A DNA stretch of 10,494 nucleotides from an uncultured Cellvibrio sp. (GTDB lineage: Bacteria > Pseudomonadota > Gammaproteobacteria > Pseudomonadales > Cellvibrionaceae): contig CAMLOU010000144.1 of the NCBI GenBank assembly GCA_946481735.1, positions 1 through 10,494 on the forward strand, in the 5' to 3' direction. Position 1 is the first letter of the stretch. Each line of letters opens with the position of its first letter. Both the position numbers and the translations under genes were made by a program. The notes under the pieces are model-generated. The model ran no database searches, was not told where the DNA came from, and worked only from the letters and a program-made list of their open reading frames with translations. Of this stretch, positions 1-6,373 are shown piece after piece.

Positions 1-482
1 TCACATCATCTGCGTGCCAACTCAACGGCAAAGCCATGCGCTGTGGCGATCAACAATTTACCTTGATCGGCAATCGCCGCAATCAGCGTCTGGCCCAGGG
101 GGTGCTGGAGACTGAGAATAAAATGGCCTTGCCGGTTTATCGCGGCAGCACCTCCGATCAAGCCGCCATTGATGCCTATTTGGCACGCGCCTATCGCCAA
201 TACATCGAAAAGATGCATGAGATAGGCTTGGGCGGCGTCACCATGACTTACGGAAAATTCTACTTTTTATTTTTTGATTTACAGGAAAAAGGGCTGGATT
301 TCAGTCAGCGTTTTGAAACCATGTATGGCTTTTTAAAGAAAGACAAAGCCACCATGGGCGTCAGTGAAACCCTGACGCCCGACAGCCAGCTGAAAGCCGA
401 AGATTGTGATCCGCTGGCCGGGCACATGTGGGTATGCAGCCGGGCGGGGCGGAATTATTTATATCTCGCAGAGTCGGAATAA
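1..482 (+). CDS. Hypothetical protein, 3' part (5' end outside window)
   Basis: The frame is open from the first complete codon at position 3 to a TAA at 480-482, so the gene almost certainly starts upstream. The ATG at 36 is an internal methionine with no visible ribosome binding site. About 159 residues are present. I do not recognise the family. The visible part is soluble-looking, mixed helix and strand, with an aromatic stretch (YGKFYFLFFDL) near the middle. It has four cysteines: one pair near the visible start (CQLNGKAMRC) and one near the C-terminus (DCDPLAGHMWVC). The pairing would suit disulfides in an exported protein, but any signal peptide is outside the window. No terminator is evident after the stop. 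The next gene starts 225 nt downstream and need not be co-transcribed. Confidence 0.7.
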   Translation, partial: TSSACQLNGKAMRCGDQQFTLIGNRRNQRLAQGVLETENKMALPVYRGSTSDQAAIDAYLARAYRQYIEKMHEIGLGGVTMTYGKFYFLFFDLQEKGLDFSQRFETMYGFLKKDKATMGVSETLTPDSQLKAEDCDPLAGHMWVCSRAGRNYLYLAESE

Positions 483-612
483 GGCGCCATTTCTGCTCGT
501 GGGAACGTAAATTTTGTTAAAGATTTACCTGAATATGCACGATGTTCAGACGGGGTTAAGCCTGGCCCGGCAATTCTTACACCGTTTTACAAATTAAGCG
601 GAGTCTTTCCTC

Positions 613-636
613 TATAGTGACGAGTGAACAGTGACG
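613..636 (+). promoter_or_regulatory. Possible -10 element overlapped by three 7-bp tandem repeats, upstream of the SIMPL gene
   Basis: TATAGT at 613-618 resembles a sigma-70 -10 hexamer, but no good -35 lies at the usual spacing. The nearest, TTTACA at 586-591, leaves a 21-nt spacer. Overlapping it are three head-to-tail 7-mers: AGTGACG (616-622), AGTGAAC (623-629) and AGTGACG (630-636). Tandem repeats over a start site could be a regulator's binding site; this is inference. The rest of 483-707 holds no gene. It also has a small inverted repeat, GTAAAT (507-512) with ATTTAC (523-528). Confidence 0.3.
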
Positions 637-707
637 ATAAAACTTTTTGTTTTTCAGTGCACTTTTTTTCTTAACCATCCGTATTTCGTGTAACAAAAGG
701 ACACTTT

Positions 708-1436
708 ATGAATCACTTACTTGCCCTGGTATTGTTGTTAACCTCTGCCGTCGCGTTTGCGAACCCTTTACCCGTCAAGCCGCATATTTACGTGGAGGGT
801 TCGGCGGAGATTGAGGTCATCCCCGATGAGATGACTATTACCCTGGGCCTGACGTCGGAAAATATGGATGTCGGTGTCGCCAAGGCCGATGTGGACAAGC
901 GTTCAGTGCATCTGATCAATACCCTGAAGGCCATGGATATTGAAGCGCGCGATATTGCGACCACGGCGTTGCAGGTTACGCCGGTATACGATTATGTCGA
1001 AGGTAAGCAGGTGCCGCGCGGCAGCCGGGTTTATCGTCAGGTGGATATTACCCTGCGCGACCTTGAGCGTTACGGCGAGCTGATGCAGGCGTTGATGGAT
1101 GCGAAGATCTCCAACACCGTGGATACAAGTTTGTCGGTGTCGGATGAGAAGGTGGTAAGTGACCAGGCGTTGATCAAGGCGCTGGAGGATGCGCGTTCGC
1201 GGGCGGCGGCGTTGGTGGAGTCCCAGGGGCGCAAGTTGGGTGATGTGCATTCGATTTCAGAGTTTGAGCTGCGCCGTGAGGAGACGTATTTCCTGGTGCC
1301 GAATCGTGAGGTTTATGGTGAGTCTGCGCAGGGGTTGGCGGTGAGTGCGGATATGCGGATGAAGAGTTCGGAGCCGTTTGAGCCGGGGGTGATTCGGGCG
1401 AAGGCTAAGGTGTATGTGGTGTATTTGATTAAGTAG
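708..1436 (+). CDS. SIMPL domain (DUF541, YggE-like) periplasmic protein
   Basis: This 242-residue protein opens with a clear Sec signal peptide (MNHLLALVLLLTSAVAFA, cleavage after residue 18). The mature part matches the SIMPL/DUF541 fold in layout: a start of the type 'IYVEGSAEIEVIPDEMTITLGL', a middle with 'ITLRDLERYGELMQALMDA', a helical 'ALEDARSRAAALVESQG' stretch, and a terminal strand ending YVVYLIK. The length is close to E. coli YggE (about 246). Members are envelope proteins, some linked to oxidative-stress tolerance, but no biochemical activity is firmly established. AAAGGA at 697-702 is a good ribosome binding site for the ATG at 708. msrP, which repairs oxidised envelope proteins, lies downstream on the same strand. 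The gap contains a large inverted repeat, so co-transcription is uncertain. The 3' third favours G- and T-ending codons. Confidence 0.87.
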   Translation: MNHLLALVLLLTSAVAFANPLPVKPHIYVEGSAEIEVIPDEMTITLGLTSENMDVGVAKADVDKRSVHLINTLKAMDIEARDIATTALQVTPVYDYVEGKQVPRGSRVYRQVDITLRDLERYGELMQALMDAKISNTVDTSLSVSDEKVVSDQALIKALEDARSRAAALVESQGRKLGDVHSISEFELRREETYFLVPNREVYGESAQGLAVSADMRMKSSEPFEPGVIRAKAKVYVVYLIK

Positions 1437-1449
1437 TTGGTGTGTCGGG

Positions 1450-1547
1450 AGTAGCAGTGGTTATCCTGAGACACGCCGTGAACCCCTCCGTGGGGGCTCA
1501 ACAGCAGCATCCCTGCTGCTGATGGTCTCAGGATAACCACTGCTACT
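1450..1547. repeat. 98-bp composite inverted repeat (outer 23-bp stem, two inner hairpins)
   Basis: Positions 1450-1472 are an exact reverse complement of 1525-1547, a 23-bp perfect stem starting AGTAGCAGTGG. The 52-nt interior holds two more hairpins: CCCC (1483-1486) with GGGG (1492-1495), and CAGCAGCA (1502-1509) with TGCTGCTG (1514-1521) around a TCCC loop. Folded, this is a three-way-junction cruciform or RNA. No T-run follows, so it is not a classical intrinsic terminator. The form suggests a dispersed REP/MITE-like intergenic repeat. In RNA it could insulate or stabilise the upstream SIMPL message. Confidence 0.8.
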
Positions 1548-1570
1548 TCCTCTGCTGCAATGGGGAGCAA

Positions 1571-1598
1571 TTAACACCGTTTTCAAAGTAACTATTCT
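1571..1598 (+). promoter_or_regulatory. Candidate sigma-70 promoter for msrPQ
   Basis: TTAACA (1571-1576, one mismatch to TTGACA) is followed after 16 nt by TATTCT (1593-1598, four of six to TATAAT). It lies just after the inverted repeat and would start transcription near 1605, about 20 nt before the msrP start codon. This is a judgement from consensus only. Confidence 0.42.
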
Positions 1599-1625
1599 TA
1601 AGCTAACCATCTTCAGGTAACTAGC

Positions 1626-2633
1626 ATGCTAATCAAGAAGCCGTCGGATATTCCCTCTTCAGACATTACGCCAGAAGCGATTTATCGGGCGCGCAGGGAT
1701 TTTATGCGTGGGGCTTTTTCGGTGGGTGTGCTGGGTGCGGCGGGGATGGTGGTGCCGGGGGTGTTGGCGGAGCCGGTTCATGTGGCGGAGGCGGAAAATA
1801 AAGGGCCGGATTGGTTGAAGCGGCAGATCGCCTCGGCGAAGGCGGATTCGCAAAATGTGAGTGATAAGTTAACGCCTTATGAGCATGTTACCCAGTACAA
1901 CAATTTTTATGAGTTTGGTTACAACAAGGATGATCCGGCGGAGAACAGTAAAGATTTTCAGCCGCATCCCTGGTCGGTTGAGATAGCGGGGGAGGCGGGG
2001 AAGACGGGTCGGTTTACGTTGGAGGATATTCTCAAAGGTATGGCGCTGGAGGAGCGAGTGTATCGTCTGCGTTGTGTTGAGGCCTGGTCGATGGTGATTC
2101 CGTGGGTTGGTTTTCCGCTGGCGAGTTTGTTGAAGCGTTTTGAGCCGACGGGGAATGCAAAGTATGTGGCCTTCACTACATTGAAAGATCCCAAACAAAT
2201 GCCTGCGCAGAAGAGTGCATTCAGCAGTATTGATTGGCCTTACGTTGAAGGTTTGCGTATCGACGAAGCCATGCATCCGTTGACGATGTTGGCGGTGGGT
2301 TTGTACGGTAAGGTATTGCCCAATCAGAACGGTGCGCCGTTACGGTTAGTGGTGCCCTGGAAGTATGGTTTTAAAAGCATTAAATCTATCGTGAAGATTG
2401 AGTTCACCGAAAAAGAACCGCCGACGACCTGGAATATCAGCGCGCCGGAGGAATACGGTTTTTACGCGAATGTAAACCCCAAGGTTGATCATCCGCGCTG
2501 GAGCCAGGCCACCGAGCGACGTTTACCCAGCGGCCTGTTCAGCCCGAATGTTATCGACACCCAATTATTCAACGGCTATGCCGACGAGGTAGCCCACCTC
2601 TACAAAGGCATGGACCTAAAAAAACATTACTAA
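1626..2633 (+). CDS. msrP: MsrP, protein-methionine-sulfoxide reductase catalytic subunit (YedY)
   Basis: MsrP is a periplasmic molybdopterin enzyme that reduces methionine sulfoxide in envelope proteins, taking electrons through the membrane protein MsrQ. The 335-residue product has a twin-arginine signal (ARRDFMRG, Arg23-Arg24) followed by a hydrophobic segment ending near residue 48, consistent with Tat export after cofactor insertion. Family blocks are near-identical to E. coli: YNNFYEFG (91-98), [15 protein letters not shown] with molybdenum ligand Cys150, [42 protein letters not shown] and [13 protein letters not shown], then [12 protein letters not shown] near the end. No key residue is missing. 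AGGT at 1615-1618 is a modest ribosome binding site seven nt before the ATG. msrQ follows 85 nt downstream with a palindrome between. Codons in the first half are strongly G/T-ending; from about 2160 usage becomes C-richer. Confidence 0.97.
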   Translation: MLIKKPSDIPSSDITPEAIYRARRDFMRGAFSVGVLGAAGMVVPGVLAEPVHVAEAENKGPDWLKRQIASAKADSQNVSDKLTPYEHVTQYNNFYEFGYNKDDPAENSKDFQPHPWSVEIAGEAGKTGRFTLEDILKGMALEERVYRLRCVEAWSMVIPWVGFPLASLLKRFEPTGNAKYVAFTTLKDPKQMPAQKSAFSSIDWPYVEGLRIDEAMHPLTMLAVGLYGKVLPNQNGAPLRLVVPWKYGFKSIKSIVKIEFTEKEPPTTWNISAPEEYGFYANVNPKVDHPRWSQATERRLPSGLFSPNVIDTQLFNGYADEVAHLYKGMDLKKHY

Positions 2634-2640
2634 CCGTACC

Positions 2641-2676
2641 GTAGGTCGGATTAGCAGCGCAGCTGCGTAATCCGAC
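2641..2676. repeat. REP-like palindrome between msrP and msrQ
   Basis: GTCGGATTA (2645-2653) pairs perfectly with TAATCCGAC (2668-2676). The loop itself contains the palindrome CGCAGCTGCG (2658-2667). The motif 'GTAGGTCGGATTAGC...GTAATCCGAC' is of a kind I recall as widespread between genes in gammaproteobacteria. Within an operon it may set the ratio of msrP to msrQ message; this is inference. Confidence 0.7.
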
Positions 2677-2718
2677 AATACAGCTATCTACCCAAACCAA
2701 ACCAACCCGGATAACCCC

Positions 2719-3324
2719 GTGCAACAAATCCCCACCCGCTGGCGACGCCTCATCATCTTTCTCTGCGCCCTTATTCCTTTCGCCTGGCTGGTCTTCAACA
2801 CCATTACCCAACAACTCGGCGCTGATCCCGCGAAAACCATTGTGTTGTTCACCGGCGAATGGACGCTCTATTTTTTATTTATCACGTTATCTGTCACACC
2901 CTTACGGCGTTTATTGAAATGGAATTGGCTAATGCCCCACCGCCGGATGCTGGGCTTATTTGCCTTGTTCTACGGTGTATTGCATTTATTGTCGTATCTG
3001 ATTTTTATTCTCGGCCTGGATTTCAGTCGCCTGGTGTCTGAAACACTCAAACGACCCTATATAACCGTAGGGTTTCCGGCGCTGTTGATTCTGATTGTCC
3101 TGGGTATCACCTCCACACAAAAGATGATGCGACGCCTGGGGAAAAACTGGGTCAAGCTGCATCGTCTGGTTTACCTTGCGTTGATCCTCGCCTGGATTCA
3201 TGTCTTATGGCAGGTGCGCTCCAGCTATTTTGAGGCAGCTGTCTACGGCGCTATCGTGACAGTGTTGTTGGGGATTCGCCTGTTCTGGGCCTTCAACAAA
3301 AACAAACGTCGCGCCGCGCCATAG
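2719..3324 (+). CDS. msrQ: MsrQ, haem-binding membrane subunit of the MsrPQ system (YedZ)
   Basis: MsrQ is an inner-membrane b-type haem protein of the ferric-reductase-like transmembrane family that passes quinone- or flavin-derived electrons to MsrP. The 201-residue product has about six hydrophobic segments (roughly 10-28, 44-62, 77-99, 115-131, 147-165, 172-191). Family histidines are in place: H74 (LMPHRRMLG), H89 (GVLHLLSY), H148 (VKLHRLVY) and H161 (AWIHVLW). Helices 3 and 5 carry the haem-ligand candidates. The C-terminus is basic and cytoplasmic-looking. The start is a GTG at 2719 with a weak CGGA at 2708-2711; this choice gives the usual short N-terminus before the first helix. It is the second gene of the msrPQ unit and converges with the leftward operon, ending 17 nt from it. 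Confidence 0.95.
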   Translation: MQQIPTRWRRLIIFLCALIPFAWLVFNTITQQLGADPAKTIVLFTGEWTLYFLFITLSVTPLRRLLKWNWLMPHRRMLGLFALFYGVLHLLSYLIFILGLDFSRLVSETLKRPYITVGFPALLILIVLGITSTQKMMRRLGKNWVKLHRLVYLALILAWIHVLWQVRSSYFEAAVYGAIVTVLLGIRLFWAFNKNKRRAAP

Positions 3325-3340
3325 CGCGATTTATTTTCCC
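3309..3340. terminator. Probable bidirectional terminator between msrQ and the leftward operon
   Basis: TCGCGC (3309-3314) pairs with GCGCGA (3324-3329) around a 9-nt loop. On the plus strand it is followed by TTTATTTT. On the minus strand the same stem is followed by CGTTTGTTTTTGTT. It overlaps the last codons and stop of msrQ, so it could end both convergent transcripts. The six-base-pair, all-GC-but-one stem is short, which limits confidence. Confidence 0.48.
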
Positions 3341-3341
3341 G

Positions 3342-4328
3342 TTATTTATAACCACCCTGTAAATACCGATAAAAAGCGGGATTTACCCAAATCGTTTCCG
3401 GATTGAGAGTCCAGGTTTTGTTAAGTGCAGTAATGTTTTTGATTAAATCGGGTGCCTTGTCTGGCAAGGCAAGTAGTACAGCGGTTTCCTCTTCGTGGCT
3501 TACCAGAATCTGCGTAACTGGGTGAAAGTCTGGTGCAGCAACCAGACTGCGGTAATAGGGTTGCCACCAGGCGCTACGAATAAGCCCTGACTGTTCAGCA
3601 CGATTTTTTTTAGCGTAACGATTCACTATTTGCATAAAGCGCTGTTTGTCATCGGCAGCCGAAAAACCAAAATGTAGATCGTACTCACGCGTTTCTATCA
3701 GATGGCGATTACCGCTTAATCGAATGGTATTGGGGTTTGGTGTGCCCCAATCGTCACGATGCAAAAACGCTGATGTTTTCAGCGAAAAACCAACCTGTGC
3801 TTCAAGCCCCTCACTGGCCAGCAGCGCGAGTAACTGCTGGGCATGATCAATATCGTTATGACCATAGATGATATGTGTCTCACGCTCGAACAGCGGCCAG
3901 GGGGTGGTATAGATGTTATAGCCGGTTGCCACGCCCTGTTCGATCACCGCACGCAAGGCGATGGCAAAGTCTGAATGGTTTTCTTGCTCGGCGCTCAGCC
4001 AGTGTGTTTCAATGCGTTGGTATACAGAGGGTTCGCGCAGGTTTCCGAGATAGGCAAGGTCCGGGTTGTTGTAGCGCGCAACAAAGCTGGCGAGATCCGC
4101 TTTTGTTGTGGGGGCGCCGAGGGTTTTGAGCACAGCCAGCGCCTGTTGCTCGGGAAAATCCTCGGCTTTACCGGCATCCATGCCAGTGATACGCGTGATT
4201 TTTTCCGCAGAAAATGTTGCTGCCAGTTCGCTGTAGCCTAATTGTTTTACGGCATCAGAGTAGATGCCGCCATAACAGGGAAGCGCAACGCATAACATCG
4301 CAAGTCTTGCAAAAAATGACACCCTCAT
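3342..4328 (-). CDS. Secreted protein of unknown function, third gene of the deaminase-nucleosidase operon
   Basis: I do not recognise this 328-residue protein. It begins with a Sec signal peptide (MRVSFFARLAMLCVALPCYG). The cysteine near the cleavage site follows Pro, which fits a lipobox poorly, so a soluble periplasmic product is more likely. The mature part has no membrane segments. It is rich in aromatic residues and has distinctive stretches, WGTPNPNTIRLSGN, EYDLHFGF, SAWWQPYYRS and WVNPAFYRYLQGGY, of the kind seen in compact enzymes or ligand-binding proteins, but no named motif. Its only cysteines are in the signal peptide. ATG at 4328 has GGGA about ten nt upstream. It starts 33 nt after the nucleosidase stop, so it is probably co-transcribed with the two purine-processing genes. 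A shared role is inferred only from that. Confidence 0.85.
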   Translation of the reverse strand: MRVSFFARLAMLCVALPCYGGIYSDAVKQLGYSELAATFSAEKITRITGMDAGKAEDFPEQQALAVLKTLGAPTTKADLASFVARYNNPDLAYLGNLREPSVYQRIETHWLSAEQENHSDFAIALRAVIEQGVATGYNIYTTPWPLFERETHIIYGHNDIDHAQQLLALLASEGLEAQVGFSLKTSAFLHRDDWGTPNPNTIRLSGNRHLIETREYDLHFGFSAADDKQRFMQIVNRYAKKNRAEQSGLIRSAWWQPYYRSLVAAPDFHPVTQILVSHEEETAVLLALPDKAPDLIKNITALNKTWTLNPETIWVNPAFYRYLQGGYK

Positions 4329-4361
4329 CGTTTATTTTTCCCGCTTCGCAGAGCCTCTAAA

Positions 4362-5213
4362 CTATAAAAATTTCACCAGGTGCAATGAAAATTTCGCGGC
4401 CTCCCGCGCAGCAATAGGACCGAGGCGCAGGTAATCATCATTGGGTGCTTCCTGGGCTACATTGGAGCCTGCGCGCACAATTAAATAAGGCACACCCAAA
4501 GCTTCGCACACATGACCCAAGGGAGCAGATTCCATCTCCATGATGTCGGTCTTGAAGTGATTGCGCAGTAGATCAATACGCACCTGCGGCACACCGAATA
4601 AATCCGATGACGCCACAACGCCGTAGCGCACCGAATTTTTATAGGTGCTGCCATTGGCGGTCACGGTTTGTGGTTCATACGTATCCATGGCTTTTTTTGC
4701 CAGGGCCAGCATCGCAGCGGAGGGTTTAAATTCGTTGGTCATTTCCTTGCCGTCATCAGGTCCATTCATCGGGCGATACACCATATCGTTTGCCGTGAGG
4801 CTGCCGTAGTCATGCTCATAGGTGTGCGTCGCCACGATAACATCACCCGTGCGCAACTGTTGATTGATGCGTGCACCGGTGCCGGTCATGAGTACCATAC
4901 GCGGTTTAAATTCCTTGATGAACAACGTGGTCGTCATGCCGGTGAAGGTTTTGCCGATACCGGTTATAGCAATAACCACGGGCTTGCCATGTAATTTTCC
5001 TTGCCAGTAAGGAATGCCCCACACACTTTTTTTCTCGGGATTTTCCAGCGCGTCGGAAAGTACCGGGATTTCCTGCGGCACAGCGCCAAGTATCACAATG
5101 GTATCGGTCGGTTCGTAGAATCGTGGTTTTTCCTGTGCCTGGCTGGCCGGTGTTACACACGCGAAGAAGCTGGCAATAACGACAAGCAACCGTCTGGTAA
5201 TTAAAAATTTCAT
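4362..5213 (-). CDS. Secreted MTAN/PNP-family nucleosidase or phosphorylase with Asn at the catalytic Asp position
   Basis: This 283-residue member of the PNP/UDP phosphorylase superfamily resembles methylthioadenosine/S-adenosylhomocysteine nucleosidase (MTAN), which cleaves the N-glycosidic bond of purine nucleosides. A Sec signal (cleavage after SQA, residue 26) predicts a periplasmic enzyme, whereas classical MTAN is cytosolic. Superfamily blocks are present in order: ILGAVPQEIPVL (Glu48, like MTAN Glu12), ITGIGKTFTG (83-92), MVLMTGTGAR (106-115), VVASSDLFG (199-207), MEMESAPLGHVC (225-236, Glu228 like the ribose-binding Glu174) and VRAGSNVAQ (247-254 region). The last block normally reads R-x-x-SD; here Asn251 replaces the Asp that protonates the purine. 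Trimeric PNPs also use an Asn for 6-oxopurines, so substrate preference may be shifted rather than activity lost. GGGA lies eight nt before the ATG. It starts 15 nt after the deaminase stop. Confidence 0.88.
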   Translation of the reverse strand: MKFLITRRLLVVIASFFACVTPASQAQEKPRFYEPTDTIVILGAVPQEIPVLSDALENPEKKSVWGIPYWQGKLHGKPVVIAITGIGKTFTGMTTTLFIKEFKPRMVLMTGTGARINQQLRTGDVIVATHTYEHDYGSLTANDMVYRPMNGPDDGKEMTNEFKPSAAMLALAKKAMDTYEPQTVTANGSTYKNSVRYGVVASSDLFGVPQVRIDLLRNHFKTDIMEMESAPLGHVCEALGVPYLIVRAGSNVAQEAPNDDYLRLGPIAAREAAKFSLHLVKFL

Positions 5214-5228
5214 AGCATTATCCCGATA

Positions 5229-6251
5229 TTAATTGGCCGGTTGGTCAGTGTTGGTGGTGACATACTCGTTGAGCAATGTCAGGTAATGGTTCTTATGCGC
5301 CTCCGGTAACCAGGCGACCCGAAACGCGTTGCCAACCAGGGTGGTGATTTCTTCGCTGGTGAATTGTCCTTCCTGTTGCAGCTCCAGCAGGTTTTCATTG
5401 AGGTACGCACGAAAGTACGCGGGATCGTCGGAGTTGATGGTGGCGAGCATGCCTTTTTGCAGCATGGTGCGAATTTCTGCAGAGGTAAGTGATTGCACCA
5501 CAAAACGGTTGGACACCGGGCACACCGTCAGCCCGAGACCGCGTTTCTTTATCGTTTCACACAGTGCATCGTCTTCAAGGGAATTCACCCCGTGGTCTAT
5601 ACGGTCCACGATAATGTCATCGAGGCACTGGCCAATATGCACCAGGGTATTTTGCTGGTTTACATCACAATGCATCGTCAGTTTTAAACCCATCTCCCGT
5701 GCTTGTTTAAAAACGTCTGCAAACTTAACTGGTGGGTTATCTTTTTCATCGGAATCCAGCCCTACGCCGATAATCCAGTCGCGATAGGGTTTGACCATTT
5801 CCAGATGCGCCATGGCGGATTCCACGCTCATGTCGCGCAGGAAGCACATAATCAATTGGCTTTCGATGCCGAGTTTTTCTTTAGCGTCCACCTGGGCGTT
5901 ATGAATACCGGTGATAACCACCCCGAATTCCACCCCGCGACTGGTGTGCGCTTGCGGATCAAAAAACACCTCAGCATAAAGCGTATTCTGGCTGCGGGCT
6001 TTGCTCAGATAATTCCAGGTGAGCTGGTAAAAATCCGCTTCGGTGCGCAACACATCCATGGCGGCGTAGTAAATGGTTAAAAAAGAGGGCAGGTCGTAGA
6101 AGTTGTAAGCAGCGATCAAGTCGTCCGGCGTTTTGTAGGGCAGGTCGATCTGATTGCGCTGTGCCAGTTCAAAACTGAGTTCCGGTTCCAGTGTTCCTTC
6201 CAGGTGAACATGCAATTCCGCTTTGGGCATGTTTTCAATAAAAGTTTGCAT
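5229..6251 (-). CDS. Adenosine/adenine deaminase-family amidohydrolase with HCDV in place of HAGE
   Basis: This 340-residue cytosolic TIM-barrel metal hydrolase belongs to the adenosine deaminase family (Add-like, usual length 330-350), which deaminates adenosine or adenine using one zinc ion. Visible ligands and catalytic residues: HxH at His14/His16 (AELHVHLEGTLEPE), a third metal His at 194, catalytic His220 (RIDHGV), and Asp275-Asp276 (NSDDPAYF, a form I associate with adenine deaminases). GLDSDE (164-169) is also typical. The oddity is at 194-199, HCDVNQ, where the canonical sequence is HAGE, whose Glu helps protonate the purine ring. Frame and flanks are intact, so this is a true variant and not an error. 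It may mark a subfamily with another substrate. GGGAG at 6258-6262 is a strong ribosome binding site six nt before ATG. It is the first gene of the leftward three-gene operon. Confidence 0.92.
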   Translation of the reverse strand: MQTFIENMPKAELHVHLEGTLEPELSFELAQRNQIDLPYKTPDDLIAAYNFYDLPSFLTIYYAAMDVLRTEADFYQLTWNYLSKARSQNTLYAEVFFDPQAHTSRGVEFGVVITGIHNAQVDAKEKLGIESQLIMCFLRDMSVESAMAHLEMVKPYRDWIIGVGLDSDEKDNPPVKFADVFKQAREMGLKLTMHCDVNQQNTLVHIGQCLDDIIVDRIDHGVNSLEDDALCETIKKRGLGLTVCPVSNRFVVQSLTSAEIRTMLQKGMLATINSDDPAYFRAYLNENLLELQQEGQFTSEEITTLVGNAFRVAWLPEAHKNHYLTLLNEYVTTNTDQPAN

Positions 6252-6326
6252 CGTTAGCTCCCAGGGTTCACTTGTTGTTGCCCCTGATTTGCAACTTTCA
6301 TTCCCCTTTGTGTGAATGCTTGAAAT

Positions 6327-6364
6327 AAGCTGACTGGTTGGACAATAAATTAAAAAGCTGACTG
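6327..6364 (-). promoter_or_regulatory. Direct repeat in the deaminase upstream region, possible operator
   Basis: AAGCTGACTG occurs exactly at 6327-6336 and 6355-6364, 28 nt apart start to start, with AT-rich DNA between. The pair lies 76-113 nt upstream of the deaminase start codon, where a promoter is expected. I could not find a convincing -35/-10 pair there. A repeat offset of 28 nt is a little under three helical turns, so one protein contacting both copies on one face is possible but unproven. Confidence 0.3.
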
Positions 6365-6373
6365 TTTTGCGCT

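Noticed and set aside
36..38. ATG at 36 as start of the first gene
   Set aside because: The frame stays open to the left edge with protein-like sequence, including a cysteine, and no Shine-Dalgarno precedes the ATG.
1450..1547. Inverted repeat as an intrinsic terminator of the SIMPL gene
   Set aside because: The stem is long enough but no T-run follows either arm, so a repeat element is the better call.
4294..4328. Lipoprotein signal in the unknown secreted protein
   Set aside because: The only candidate cysteine follows Pro (ALPC), which does not fit a lipobox; ordinary signal-peptidase cleavage is more likely.
5329..5787. 152-codon plus-strand ORF opposite the deaminase gene
   Set aside because: Antisense to a strongly conserved gene; composition is rich in Ser, Arg and Cys as expected for a shadow frame.
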